This document shows, in pieces, positions 16,966 to 26,251 of a stretch of DNA of 64,000 bases. This stretch comes from Micromonospora sp. HK10 (lineage in GTDB: Bacteria > Actinomycetota > Actinomycetes > Mycobacteriales > Micromonosporaceae): contig NZ_KQ058832.1 in NCBI RefSeq assembly GCF_000982955.1, forward strand, positions 1 through 64,000, written 5' to 3'. Under the pieces are notes generated by a model, which worked only from the letters and a program-made list of their open reading frames with translations, did no database searches and was not told the origin of the DNA. Numbering within the stretch: the first letter of the stretch is position 1; every line of letters begins with the position of its first letter. The translations under genes were made by a program, and so were the position numbers.

Positions 16966-18333
16966 TCACACGCCGGCCAGCTTACGCCGCCCCGGCCGCA
17001 GGTAGACCGCCCAGGTCACCAGGAAGCAGAGCGCGTACCAGCCGATGAAGGCCAGGTAGGCGGCGTCGGCGGTGCCGGCGGCGAGGAAGGACTGCCGGAA
17101 GGCCACGTTCACCAGCACCCCGCCGGACGCGCCGACCGCCCCGGCGATCCCGATCAGCGCCCCGGAGAGCCGCCGCGCCCGCCGGTCGGCCGCCGCCCGG
17201 TCCCCGGTCAGCTCCGCCTCGATGATGGCCCGAGCCCGGAAGATCGCCGGGATCATCTTGTAGGTCGACCCGTTGCCGATCCCGGAGAAGACGAAGAGCG
17301 CCAGGAACCCGGTCAGGTAGAGCGGGAAGGAGCGGTCCCGGGCGGCGTAGAGCACCAGCCCGGCGCCGGCGGCCATCGCCACGAAGTTCCAGAAGGTGAC
17401 CCGGGCCCCGCCGAGCCGGTCGGCGAGCTGGCCGCCGAGCGGCCGGATCAGCGAGCCGATCAGCGGCCCCAGGAAGGTCAGCCAGGCGGCGTCGACCGGC
17501 GTCGGGAACCGGTCGTGGAACTGGAGCTGAAGCACCTGCCCGAAGGCGAAGCCGAACCCGATGAACGAGCCGAAGGTGCCGATGTAGAGCAGCGACATCA
17601 CCCAGGTGTGCGGGTCGCGGGCGGCCGCGCGCAGCGCGCCCGGCTCGTTGCGCGCCCCGGGGATGTTGTCCAGCCAGCGCGCCGAGGCGAGCGCCGCGAG
17701 CACGATCAGCGGCAGGTAGACCGCCGGCACCAGCCGGGGGTACGCGGCGCCCGCGGTGGCCAGCACCGCCAGCCCGACGAGCTGCACGGCCGGCACGCCG
17801 AGGTTCCCGCCGCCGGCGTTGAGCCCGAGCGCCCGGCCCTTGAGCCGCTCCGGGAAGAACAGGTTGATGTTGGCCATCGAGGAGGCGAAGTTGCCTCCGC
17901 CCACCCCGGTGAGGCAGGCCAGCACCATGAGCGTGGCGTACGACACCCCGGGCTCGATCAGCACCGCCATGGGCACCGCCGGCACCAGCAGCAGCAGGGC
18001 GCTCACGATGGTCCAGTTCCGCCCGCCGAAGCGGGCCACGGCCAGCGTGTACGGCAGCCGCAGCACCGCCCCGAGCGCGGCCGGCACGGCGGTGAGCAGG
18101 AACTTCCCGGCCGGGTCGATGCCGTACTGCGGGCCGAGGAAGAGCACCATCACCGACCAGAGGCTCCACACGGAGAAGCCGACGTGCTCGGTGAAGATCG
18201 AGACGTACAGGTTGCGGCGGGCGACCGGCGCGCCGGTCGTCGCCCAGAACTCGGGCTCCTCGGGGCGCCATTCGGTGATCGGGCCCCGGTGGCCGGCGGC
18301 GGCCGGGGTGCGGGGGGACACGAGCGTGCTCAC
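16966..18333 (-). CDS. narK: Nitrate/nitrite transporter NarK (MFS)
   Basis: 455 residues, GTG start with GAGGAGGAG upstream. About 12 membrane helices in the NarK/NasA branch of the major facilitator superfamily, with nitrate-signature-like glycine motifs GVGGGNFASSMANINLFFP (helix 5) and GIGNGSTYKMIPAIF (helix 11), plus the intracellular FPERLKG and RPLGGQLADRLGG loops. It would import nitrate or exchange it for nitrite. It lies about 1.6 kb from, and divergent to, the nitrate reductase operon. A GlnR-like box 47 nt upstream suggests nitrogen control. The insertion of about 25 residues near RRARRLSGA between late helices is usual for the group. Confidence 0.93.
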   Translation of the reverse strand: MSTLVSPRTPAAAGHRGPITEWRPEEPEFWATTGAPVARRNLYVSIFTEHVGFSVWSLWSVMVLFLGPQYGIDPAGKFLLTAVPAALGAVLRLPYTLAVARFGGRNWTIVSALLLLVPAVPMAVLIEPGVSYATLMVLACLTGVGGGNFASSMANINLFFPERLKGRALGLNAGGGNLGVPAVQLVGLAVLATAGAAYPRLVPAVYLPLIVLAALASARWLDNIPGARNEPGALRAAARDPHTWVMSLLYIGTFGSFIGFGFAFGQVLQLQFHDRFPTPVDAAWLTFLGPLIGSLIRPLGGQLADRLGGARVTFWNFVAMAAGAGLVLYAARDRSFPLYLTGFLALFVFSGIGNGSTYKMIPAIFRARAIIEAELTGDRAAADRRARRLSGALIGIAGAVGASGGVLVNVAFRQSFLAAGTADAAYLAFIGWYALCFLVTWAVYLRPGRRKLAGV

Positions 18334-18379
18334 GGCGGCTCCTCCTCGTCGGCGACGAGGGGGACGCTAGGAACGGGCG

Positions 18380-18395
18380 GTTTCCCGGCCGTGCC
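18380..18395 (-). promoter_or_regulatory. GlnR-like box upstream of narK
   Basis: Read on the minus strand: GGCAC-N6-GAAAC, which fits the actinobacterial GlnR half-pair gTnAc-N6-GaAAc at all defined positions but one. It ends 47 nt before the narK start. Confidence 0.45.
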
Positions 18396-18456
18396 CGTCG
18401 AGGGTCGGTTCGGCAACGGAGATCGCACGTCCGCCGCGGGGCGGTCGTGAACCGGC

Positions 18457-18750
18457 TCAGAGCTCCTGGAGTATGCGCAGCGCCCGGCCGACCCGCCGCA
18501 TCGTCTCAGTGTCGGCCACGTCCACGCACTCGGTGAACCACTTCTTCATCGGCGAGGAGAGCCGGTCGGGCATCACCACGTAGCCGCCCATCGCGACGGC
18601 GAGCGGCGAGTCGCGCAGCAGCGCCTCCTCGACCACCTCGGCCACGATCACGATCGGCACCTCGGTGGAGTTGTAGACGTCGGAGCTGATCACCAGTCCG
18701 AGCCGTTCCCGGGCGCCGGAGATGCGCCAGATCTCGCCCCTACGCAGCAC
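18457..18750 (-). CDS. MazF/PemK-like toxin
   Basis: 97 residues, GTG start that overlaps the antitoxin gene by 11 bases. It has the MazF-fold opening LRRGEIWRISGARERLGLVISSD, where the RRGEI and ISSD segments correspond to the catalytic arginine loop and the first strand pair, then VPIVIVAEV and a C-terminal helix ending RRVGRALRILQEL. Such proteins are sequence-specific mRNA endoribonucleases. The sequence is divergent and ribonuclease activity is inferred from fold and gene order. Confidence 0.72.
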   Translation of the reverse strand: MLRRGEIWRISGARERLGLVISSDVYNSTEVPIVIVAEVVEEALLRDSPLAVAMGGYVVMPDRLSSPMKKWFTECVDVADTETMRRVGRALRILQEL

Positions 18751-19000
18751 GCGGTCCCTCGCCGCCGAAGAGCGCGTCGTCGACCATGGCGGCCTCCCGG
18801 GCGTCGGCCAGCGCGGCGGACTCGAGGTCCAGTCCGGCGCGGCCGAGCGCCGCGGCGTGCGCGGTGAAGACCTCGCGCAGCGCCTTCTCCCGGGCGGCCT
18901 GGTCCATCCAGGCGGAGAGGGAGAGCCCTTCCCGCTTGGCGAACCGGCGCGCCTCCTCGATCGTCTCGTCGGAGAACGACAACGTCACCTTGGCGGTCAT
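18740..19000 (-). CDS. Antitoxin of the MazF-like pair
   Basis: 86 residues with an N-terminal ribbon-helix-helix-like pattern (MTAKVTLSFSDETIEEARRF, then LSLSAWMDQAAREKAL) and an acidic C-terminal half that would wrap the toxin. ATG 19000 is chosen over an upstream GTG because TAATCT lies exactly 7 nt before it, a leaderless arrangement, and there is no ribosome site for either. It precedes and overlaps the toxin gene, the standard order. An inverted repeat ACTGG-N8-CCAGT sits just upstream and may be its own operator. Confidence 0.72.
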   Translation of the reverse strand: MTAKVTLSFSDETIEEARRFAKREGLSLSAWMDQAAREKALREVFTAHAAALGRAGLDLESAALADAREAAMVDDALFGGEGPRAA

Positions 19001-19007
19001 GCCGGAC

Positions 19008-19034
19008 AGATTACCCACTGGTATGACCGCCAGT
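19008..19034 (-). promoter_or_regulatory. Leaderless promoter and inverted repeat of the toxin-antitoxin operon
   Basis: TAATCT (minus strand, 19013-19008) is 7 nt before the antitoxin ATG. The inverted repeat ACTGG-N8-CCAGT at 19017-19034 lies directly upstream, where an autorepressing antitoxin would block RNA polymerase. Confidence 0.45.
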
Positions 19035-19089
19035 CATCCCCGCTCGCACCCACCGCCGAACCGGACACCGGGCCCGCGCCCGGGCGCCG

Positions 19090-19785
19090 TCAGGGGCGGC
19101 GGCCGCCGAGCACCGCGAAGCGCCAGGACTTGAAGAAACAGTCCACGTCGGCCAGGCCGGCCGCACGGAGCCAGTCGAGCTGGTCCGGCACCGACGCCGG
19201 GCGGTCGTGCCGCATCCGCTCGCGGGCACCGGCGATCTCCTCGGCGTCCGAGCCGAGCGCGGTGATCTGGGCGGTCCACACCTCGTCGTACCGGCGGTCG
19301 AGCGCCGGGGTCGGGCCGGCCACCTGCTCGGCGTTGACGAAGACCCCACCGGGCCGCAGCGCCTCGGCCGCCCGCCGGTAGAGCGCCCGCTTGCCGTCGT
19401 CGTCGAGGTGGTGGATGGCCAGCGCGGAGACCACCGCGTCGTAGCGGCCGGCGGGCAGCGGGTCGGTCAGGTCGGCGTTCACGGTCCGGTGCGGCGCACC
19501 CCGGGCGGCCAGGTGACCGGTGGCCACCGCGAGCATCCCGGGCGCGGCGTCGAGCAGGGTCAGCCGCACCCCCGGGACCGCCGCGGCGAGCAGCAGGGAG
19601 AGCAGCCCGGTGCCCGCGCCCAGGTCCAGCACCTCGGGGGTACGCCCGGCGGCGAGCGCCGCCCGCAGCGGCGGCGCGGCCACCTCGACCGCCGTGCCGT
19701 AGAAGGCGTCGAAGCAGGGCACCAGCCGCCGCCGCGCCTCGTCGTAGCTGCCCGCCACCGCGTCGAACGCGTCCGCCACATCCAT
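19090..19785 (-). CDS. Class I SAM-dependent methyltransferase
   Basis: 231 residues from ATG 19785, 7 nt after GGGAGG. Motif I VLDLGAGTGLLSLLL, motif II LLDAAPGML, motif III near NADLTDPLP, and VVSALAIHHLDDDGK place it in the Methyltransf_25/11 group that modifies small molecules. The substrate is not readable. It is transcribed away from the nitrate reductase, with both promoters in the 166 bp between them. A role in nitrogen metabolism is not implied. Confidence 0.82.
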   Translation of the reverse strand: MDVADAFDAVAGSYDEARRRLVPCFDAFYGTAVEVAAPPLRAALAAGRTPEVLDLGAGTGLLSLLLAAAVPGVRLTLLDAAPGMLAVATGHLAARGAPHRTVNADLTDPLPAGRYDAVVSALAIHHLDDDGKRALYRRAAEALRPGGVFVNAEQVAGPTPALDRRYDEVWTAQITALGSDAEEIAGARERMRHDRPASVPDQLDWLRAAGLADVDCFFKSWRFAVLGGRRP

Positions 19786-19871
19786 CGCGCGCCTCCCATA
19801 TTTCGAGACAGTTTTCCCACATTCTAAACCCACCGGTCCGGTCCGTCACTCCCGTGCGGTGTGAGCCGCTC

Positions 19872-19887
19872 TTGACAGGACCGAAAC
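19872..19887 (+). promoter_or_regulatory. GlnR-like box upstream of the nitrate reductase
   Basis: TTGAC-N6-GAAAC matches the gTnAc-N6-GaAAc consensus at all but the first position. The first six bases are also a perfect -35 hexamer (TTGACA), so the box may overlap the promoter. It lies 65 nt before the chosen start. Confidence 0.5.
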
Positions 19888-19951
19888 AGAAGGGACCCGG
19901 ACCGGAAACCGCCCACCGGCACGCTCTTCGGACATGACGGAGGGTGCACGC

Positions 19952-22094
19952 GTGGCGACGCGACCGGAGGCGCGGCCCCGGGAGGCGGTCACCCACTGCC
20001 CGTACTGCGCCCTCCAGTGCGGCATGGTGTTACGCCAGACCGGCCGGCGGATCGAGGTGACCCCGCGGGAGTTCCCCACCAACCGGGGCGGCCTCTGCCA
20101 GAAGGGCTGGACCTCCGCCGAACTGCTCGACCACCCGGACCGGCTGACCACCCCGCTGCTGCGCGACCGGCCCGGCGCCGGACTGCGGCCGGCGAGCTGG
20201 GACGAGGCGCTGGACCGGGTCGCCGCCGGACTGCGGTCGATCCAGCAACGGCACGGGCCCGACGCGGTGGCGGTCTTCGGCGGCGGCGGGCTGACCAACG
20301 AGAAGGCGTACGCCCTCGGCAAGTTCGCCCGGGTGGCGCTGCGCACCCGGCACATCGACTACAACGGACGGTGGTGCATGTCCTCGGCCGCCGCGGCCGG
20401 ACTGCGCGCCTTCGGCGTCGACCGGGGCCTGCCCTTCCCGCTGGCCGACCTCGGCCGGGCGGACACCCTCCTGCTGGTCGGCGCGAACCCGGCCGAGACC
20501 ATGCCGCCGCTGCTGCGCCACCTCACCGAACAGCGCGAGCGGGGCGGCCAGCTGATCGTGGTCGACCCCCGGCTCACCGCCACCGCCCGCCAGGCCTCCC
20601 GGCACCTGCAACCACTGCCCGGCACCGACCTGGCGGTGGCCAACGCGCTGCTGCACATCGCGCTCACCGAGGGCTGGCTCGACCGGGCGTACGTGGCGGA
20701 CCGGACGACCGGCTTCGACGAGGTCCGGCGAACCGTGGCCGGCTACTGGCCGGCCGAGGTGGAGCGGCTCTCCGGGGTGCCGGTGGCCGACCTGGAGGCG
20801 ACCGCCCGGGCCCTGGCCACCGTGGACCGCGCGATCATCCTCACCGCCCGGGGCGCGGAGCAGCACGCCAAGGGTGTGGACACGGTCACCGCGTTCATCA
20901 ACCTGGCGCTCGCCCTGGGCCTGCCCGGCCGCCCCGGCTCCGGGTACGGCTGCCTCACCGGGCAGGGCAACGGGCAGGGCGGCCGGGAGCACGGGCAGAA
21001 GGCCGACCAGCTCCCCGGCTACCGGCGGATTGACGACCCGGCGGCCCGCGCGCACGTCGCCGAGGTCTGGGGGGGTGGATCCCGCGGCGCTGCCCGGGCC
21101 CGGCGTGCCGGCCTACCAGCTGCTCGATTCGCTGGGCACCGCGGCCGGTCCCCGGGCGCTGCTGGTCTTCGGCTCCAACCCGGTGGTCTCGGCACCCCGC
21201 GCGGCGCGCGTCGAGTCCCGGCTGCGCGACCTGGACCTGCTGGTGGTCGCCGACTTCCTGCGCTCGGAGACGGCCGAGCTGGCCGACGTGGTGCTGCCGG
21301 TGGCCCAGTGGGCCGAGGAGGACGGCACGATGACCAACCTGGAGGGGCGGGTGCTGCGCCGCCGGGCGCTGCGCGAGCCACCGCCCGGAGTCCGGACCGA
21401 CCTCGAGGTCCTCGCCGCCCTCGCCGCCCGCCTGCACGGAGCGGGTCCCGCCCGTCGCGACCTGCGGAGCAAGGAGCCCCACCAGACACCGGAGGGGGCG
21501 TTCCCGACCGATCCGCGCGCGGTGTTCGAGGAACTGCGCCGGGCGTCCGCCGGCGGTCCGGCCGACTACGCCGGCATCAGCTGGGACCGGATCGACGCCG
21601 ACACGGGCGTCTTCTGGCCCTGCCCGGATCCCGACGCCCCGGACACGCCCCGGCTCTTCGCCGACCGGTTCCCCACCCCGGACGGGCGGGCCCGGTTCCG
21701 GCCGGTGACCCACCGGCCGGCCGCCGAGCCGGTCTGCGGTGACTACCCGCTGCACTTCACCACCGGCCGGGTGCTTTCCCAGTACCAGTCCGGCGCGCAG
21801 ACCCGGCGGGTGGCCGCGCTGCGCCGGGCCGCCCCGGGTGGCTTCGTCGAGCTGCACCCGGACCTGGCCGAGCGGCTGGGCGTGACCGACGGCGAGGAGG
21901 TGCGGGTGGTGTCCCGCCGGGGCGAGCTGCGGGCCCCGGCCCGGCTCAGCGCGACGATCCGGCCGGACACGGTGTTCGCCCCGTTCCACTGGCCGGGCGC
22001 GGCCCGGGCCAACTCGGTGACCAACGACGCCGTCGACCCGGTCTCCGGCATGCCGGAATTCAAGATCTGCGCGGTCAGGGTGGAGAAGCCATGA
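19952..22094 (+). CDS. nasA: Assimilatory nitrate reductase catalytic subunit, interrupted by a +1 frameshift
   Basis: A molybdopterin (bis-MGD) oxidoreductase of about 710 residues that reduces nitrate to nitrite. The N-terminal [4Fe-4S] ligands are Cys16, 19, 23 and 49 (HCPYCALQCG and GGLCQKGW); CMSSAAAAG, LLVGANPAETMP and the DRTTGFDEVR segment follow. At 21069-21075 a run of seven G shifts the frame; with six G the protein would continue as EVWGVDPAALPGPG through LLVFGSNPVVSAPRA and LPVAQWAEEDGTMTNLEGR to the MGD-binding C-terminal domain. GTG 19952 has GGAGG 8 nt upstream; ATG 19934 is the alternative. The stop overlaps the next ATG (ATGA). Either a sequencing error or a recent mutation. 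Confidence 0.88.
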
Positions 22095-23542
22095 AGGTCG
22101 TGATCGTCGGGTACGGGATGGCGGGCGCGCGGCTCGCCGCCGAGCTGCACGCCCGGGACGGGGACCGGAAGGTCACCGTGCTCGGCGCGGAGCCGCACCG
22201 GGCGTACAACCGGATCATGCTCTCCACCCTGCTCGCCGGGAAGATCGACGAGCCGGACGTGGAGCTGGCCGAGGTCGCCGGGCAGGGCGTGGACGTCCGG
22301 ACCGGCGCCGCGGTCACCGCGATCGACCGGGCCGCCCGGGAGGTGTGCACCGCCGACGGCGAACGGATCGGCTACGACCACCTGGTGCTGGCCACCGGCA
22401 GCCGGGCGCTGGTGCCGCCGCTGCCCGGGCTCGACCCGCTGCCCGAGCGGGTGGTCCCGTTCCGCACCCTGGACGACTGCCGGCGGATCCTCGCCGCCGC
22501 CCGGGGCGCCCGCAGCGCCCTGGTGCTCGGCGGTGGGTTGCTCGGGCTGGAGGCGGCCCGCGGGCTCGCCGCCCGAGGGCTGGCGGTGACCGTGGTCCAC
22601 CCCGTCGGGCACCTGATGGAACGGCAGCTCGACCGGTCGGCCGGGGCGGTGCTCGCCGGCACCCTCGCCGGCCTCGGCGTGGAGACCCGGCTGGGGGTGC
22701 TGGCCACCGGGGTGGCCGCCGACGCCGACGGTGTCCGCCTCGACCTCGCCGACGGCGACCCGCTCGCCGCGGACCTGCTCGTCCTCTCCTGCGGGGTACG
22801 CCCGGACACCGCGCTGGCCGCGGCCGCCGGGCTGGCCGTGGAGCGGGGCGTGGTGGTGGACGACCGGATGCGGACCAGCGACCCGCGGATCTCCGCGATC
22901 GGCGACTGCGCCCAGCACGGTGGCACGCTGACCGGGCTGGTCGCTCCCGCCTGGGCGCAGGCCCGGGTGGTGGCCGAGGTGCTCGCCGGCGGTGACCCGC
23001 TCGCCCGGTACCGGCCCCGACCGGTGGTGACCCGGCTCAAGGCGGCCGGCATCGACCTCGCCGCGATGGGCGACGCCGCCGAGGCCCCGGCCGACGGTGG
23101 GCCGGTCGACGGTGGGCCGGTCGAGGAGCTGACCTTCGCCGACCCGGCCCGCGGCACGTACGCCCGGCTGCGCATCCGCGACGAGCGGTTGACCGGCGCG
23201 ATCCTGCTCGGCGACAACCCGGCCGTGGGCACGGTGGTGCAGCTCTTCGACCGGGGCGCCCCGGTGCCGACGGACCGGCGGTCGCTGCTGCTCGGGCGGG
23301 CGTACGGGGCCGCCCCGGCCAGCCCGGCCACGTCCCCGGCGCTGATGCCGGACGCGGCCACGGTGTGCCAGTGCAACGACGTCAGCAAGGGCGCGCTGGT
23401 GGCGTGCTGGCGCTCCGGCGCCCGGACGGTCCCGCAGCTGGCGGCGGAGACCCGCGCCACCACGGGCTGCGGCGGCTGCCGGGACGCGGTGGCCGGCATC
23501 GCCGGCTGGCTCGCCGAGGCGGATCCGGTGGCGGCGCGATGA
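22091..23542 (+). CDS. FAD-dependent electron-transfer subunit for nitrate reductase with BFD-like [2Fe-2S] domain
   Basis: 483 residues, coupled to the reductase by an ATGA overlap. The N-terminal FAD site VIVGYGMAGARLA, the NAD(P)-binding ALVLGGGLLGLEAARGL and the second FAD motif ISAIGDCAQH define a NirB-type pyridine nucleotide-disulfide oxidoreductase. The C terminus has a BFD-like iron-sulfur domain with Cys426/428 (CQCNDVSKGAL) and Cys461/464 (TTGCGGC). It lacks any sirohaem reductase domain, so it probably passes electrons from NAD(P)H to the neighbouring nitrate reductase, as in other actinomycetes. A short GPVDGGPVEE repeat comes from a duplicated 12-bp unit near 23096. Confidence 0.85.
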   Translation: MKVVIVGYGMAGARLAAELHARDGDRKVTVLGAEPHRAYNRIMLSTLLAGKIDEPDVELAEVAGQGVDVRTGAAVTAIDRAAREVCTADGERIGYDHLVLATGSRALVPPLPGLDPLPERVVPFRTLDDCRRILAAARGARSALVLGGGLLGLEAARGLAARGLAVTVVHPVGHLMERQLDRSAGAVLAGTLAGLGVETRLGVLATGVAADADGVRLDLADGDPLAADLLVLSCGVRPDTALAAAAGLAVERGVVVDDRMRTSDPRISAIGDCAQHGGTLTGLVAPAWAQARVVAEVLAGGDPLARYRPRPVVTRLKAAGIDLAAMGDAAEAPADGGPVDGGPVEELTFADPARGTYARLRIRDERLTGAILLGDNPAVGTVVQLFDRGAPVPTDRRSLLLGRAYGAAPASPATSPALMPDAATVCQCNDVSKGALVACWRSGARTVPQLAAETRATTGCGGCRDAVAGIAGWLAEADPVAAR

Positions 23543-23631
23543 ACGGGCCGCACCGACGGGTCGGATCGGGCCGGCGCGACGGCACACCGCCGGCCGCCGG
23601 CCGGGGAGGGAACACGCGTGGAGGTGACGCG

Positions 23632-26184
23632 ATGAGCGAGCGGGATGCCGGCACCGGTGGCGGGCGGCTGGTGGTCGTCGGCAACGGCATGGTCGGGCAG
23701 CGGTTCGTCGAGGCGCTGCGCGCCCGGGACCACGACCGGCGGTGGCGGGTGACGGTGCTCGCCGAGGAGCGGCGGCCGGCGTACGACCGGGTGCGGCTCT
23801 CCGCCTTCTTCGACGGGGTGAGCGCCGAGGAGTTGAACCTGCACACCCCGGACGACGGGGTGGAGCTGCGGCTGGGCGAGCCGGCGCTGGCCGTCGACCG
23901 GGCGCGGCGGGTGGTGCGCACCGCGGCCGGCGAGCATCCGTACGACGCGCTGGTGCTGGCCACCGGCTCGTCCGCGTTCGTACCGCCGGTGGACGGCACC
24001 GACCTGCCGGGGGTGTTCGTCTACCGGACCCTGGACGACCTGACCGCGATCCGGGCGCACGCCGCGGGCCGGCGCACCGGCGCGGTGATCGGCGGCGGGC
24101 TGCTCGGCCTGGAGGCGGCCAACGCGCTGCGCCTGCTCGGCCTGGCGACCAGCGTGGTGGAGTTCGCGCCCCGGCTGATGCCGGTGCAGGTGGACGAGGC
24201 CGGCGGGGCGATGCTGCGCCGCTACGTCGACGACCTGGGCGTCACGTCGTACCTCGGGGTGGCCACCAGCGCGCTGCGCCCCGGCCCGGACGGCACGGTC
24301 GGCGCGCTGGAACTCGCCGACGGCCGGACCGTCGAGGCGGACCTGGTCGTGGTCGCCGCCGGCATCCGGCCCCGGGACGAGCTGGCCCGGGCGGCCGGGT
24401 TGCCGCTCGGCCCGCGCGGCGGGGTGCTGGTCGACGCGAGCTGCCGCAGCGCCGACGAGCGGATCTGGGCGGTCGGCGAGTGCGCGGCGGTGGACGGCAC
24501 CTGCCACGGCCTGGTCGCCCCCGGGTACGCGACCGCCGAGGTGGTCGCCGACCGGCTGCTCGGCGGGGCGGCCACCTTCCCGGGCGCGGACACCGCCGCC
24601 AAGCTGAAGCTGCTCGGGGTCGACGTGGCCTCGTTCGGCGACGCGCACGGGGTCACCCCGGGCTGCCTCGACGTCACCTACACCGACCCGGCCACCCGGT
24701 CGTACGCCAAGCTGGTCCTCTCCGACGACGCGACGACGCTGCTCGGCGGGGTGCTGGTCGGGGACGCGAGCGCGTACCCGACGCTGCGGGCCAGTGTCGG
24801 CGGGCCGCTGCCGGCGCCGCCGCTGGCGCTGCTGGCCCCGGCCGGCGGTCCCGGCGCCGGCGCCGGTGCGCTGCCGGCCGGCGCGCAGGTCTGCTCCTGC
24901 AACGCGGTGACCCGCGCCGACATCGACGCGGCCATCGCGGGCGGGGCGGGCGACGTGCCGGCGCTGAAGGCCTGCACCCGGGCCGGGACGAGCTGCGGCT
25001 CCTGCGTGCCGATGCTCAAGCAGCTCCTCGACGCCGCCGGGGTGCGGCAGTCGACCGCGCTCTGCGAGCACTTCGACGCCAGCCGGCAGGAGCTGTTCGA
25101 CCTCGTCCGGGTCCGCGGCATCCGGACCTTCTCCCGGCTCATCGCCGAACACGGCCGGGGCCGCGGCTGCGACATCTGCAAGCCGGTGGTGGCCTCGATC
25201 CTGGCCTCGCTGGGCAGCGGCCACGTGCTCGACGGCGAGCAGGCCTCGTTGCAGGACACCAACGACCACTTCCTGGCCAACCTGCAACGCGACGGCAGCT
25301 ACTCGGTGGTGCCCCGGATCCCCGGCGGCGAGATCACCCCGGAGAAGCTGATCGTGATCGGCGAGGTGGCCCGGGACTTCCAGCTCTACACCAAGATCAC
25401 CGGGGGGCAGCGGATCGACCTGTTCGGGGCCCGGGTCGAGCAGCTCCCGCAGATCTGGCGGCGGCTGGTCGACGCCGGCTTCGAGTCCGGCCACGCGTAC
25501 GGCAAGGCGCTGCGCACGGTCAAGTCCTGCGTCGGCGAGACCTGGTGCCGGTACGGGGTGCAGGACTCGGTCGGGCTGGCGGTCGCGTTGGAACTGCGCT
25601 ACCGGGGGCTGCGCGCGCCGCACAAGCTCAAGTCGGCGGTCTCCGGCTGCGCCCGGGAGTGCGCCGAGGCCCGCAGCAAGGACTTCGGCATCATCGCCAC
25701 CGAGACCGGCTGGAACCTCTACCTGGGCGGCAACGGCGGCTTCCGCCCCCGGCACGCCGACCTGTTCGCCACCGACCTGTCCACCGAGGATCTGGTCACC
25801 CTGATCGACCGGTTCCTCATGTACTACATCCGCACCGCCGACCGGTTGCAGCGCACCGCCGCCTGGATCGAGGCCATGGACGGCGGCCTGGACCACCTGC
25901 GCTCGGTCATCGTGGACGACTCGCTCGGGCTCTGCGCCGAACTCGACGCGGCGATGACCCGGCACGTGGCGTCGTACTCCGACGAGTGGCGGGACGTGCT
26001 GGAGGACCCGGAGCGGCTGCGTCGCTTCACCTCGTTCGTCAACGCGCCCGAGGTGCCCGACCCGTCCATCACCTTCGCCGTCGAGCGCGGCCAGCCGGTG
26101 CCGGCGCGCGGGGCGCCGTCGGGCTCCGCCGCCGACCGCCGCCCCCGGCCCGTCGCGCTGGGCCTGCCGGAGGTACGCCGGTGA
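23632..26184 (+). CDS. nirB: Nitrite reductase [NAD(P)H] large subunit
   Basis: 850 residues from ATG 23632, 6 nt after GGAGGTG. FAD site VVVGNGMVGQRFVEALR, NAD site AVIGGGLLGLEAANALRLL, BFD-type [2Fe-2S] cysteines (CSCNAVTRADI and GTSCGSC), then the sulfite/nitrite reductase domains with the four cysteines for the [4Fe-4S]-sirohaem centre in VKSCVGETWCRYG and SGCARECAEARSKDFG. It reduces nitrite to ammonium with six electrons in the cytoplasm. It is separated from the upstream gene by 89 bp and paired with nirD downstream. Full-length, no missing ligand. Confidence 0.96.
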   Translation: MSERDAGTGGGRLVVVGNGMVGQRFVEALRARDHDRRWRVTVLAEERRPAYDRVRLSAFFDGVSAEELNLHTPDDGVELRLGEPALAVDRARRVVRTAAGEHPYDALVLATGSSAFVPPVDGTDLPGVFVYRTLDDLTAIRAHAAGRRTGAVIGGGLLGLEAANALRLLGLATSVVEFAPRLMPVQVDEAGGAMLRRYVDDLGVTSYLGVATSALRPGPDGTVGALELADGRTVEADLVVVAAGIRPRDELARAAGLPLGPRGGVLVDASCRSADERIWAVGECAAVDGTCHGLVAPGYATAEVVADRLLGGAATFPGADTAAKLKLLGVDVASFGDAHGVTPGCLDVTYTDPATRSYAKLVLSDDATTLLGGVLVGDASAYPTLRASVGGPLPAPPLALLAPAGGPGAGAGALPAGAQVCSCNAVTRADIDAAIAGGAGDVPALKACTRAGTSCGSCVPMLKQLLDAAGVRQSTALCEHFDASRQELFDLVRVRGIRTFSRLIAEHGRGRGCDICKPVVASILASLGSGHVLDGEQASLQDTNDHFLANLQRDGSYSVVPRIPGGEITPEKLIVIGEVARDFQLYTKITGGQRIDLFGARVEQLPQIWRRLVDAGFESGHAYGKALRTVKSCVGETWCRYGVQDSVGLAVALELRYRGLRAPHKLKSAVSGCARECAEARSKDFGIIATETGWNLYLGGNGGFRPRHADLFATDLSTEDLVTLIDRFLMYYIRTADRLQRTAAWIEAMDGGLDHLRSVIVDDSLGLCAELDAAMTRHVASYSDEWRDVLEDPERLRRFTSFVNAPEVPDPSITFAVERGQPVPARGAPSGSAADRRPRPVALGLPEVRR

Positions 26185-26251
26185 GCCGGCGATCAGCCAG
26201 ACGTACGCCGCGGCGGCCGGCCGGGGCGGGGAACTTCAGCGAGGTGACGCG

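Noticed and set aside
23096..23130. GPVDGGPVEE duplication as a meaningful repeat domain
   Set aside because: It is only two copies of a 12-bp unit in a surface loop and probably a neutral slippage event.
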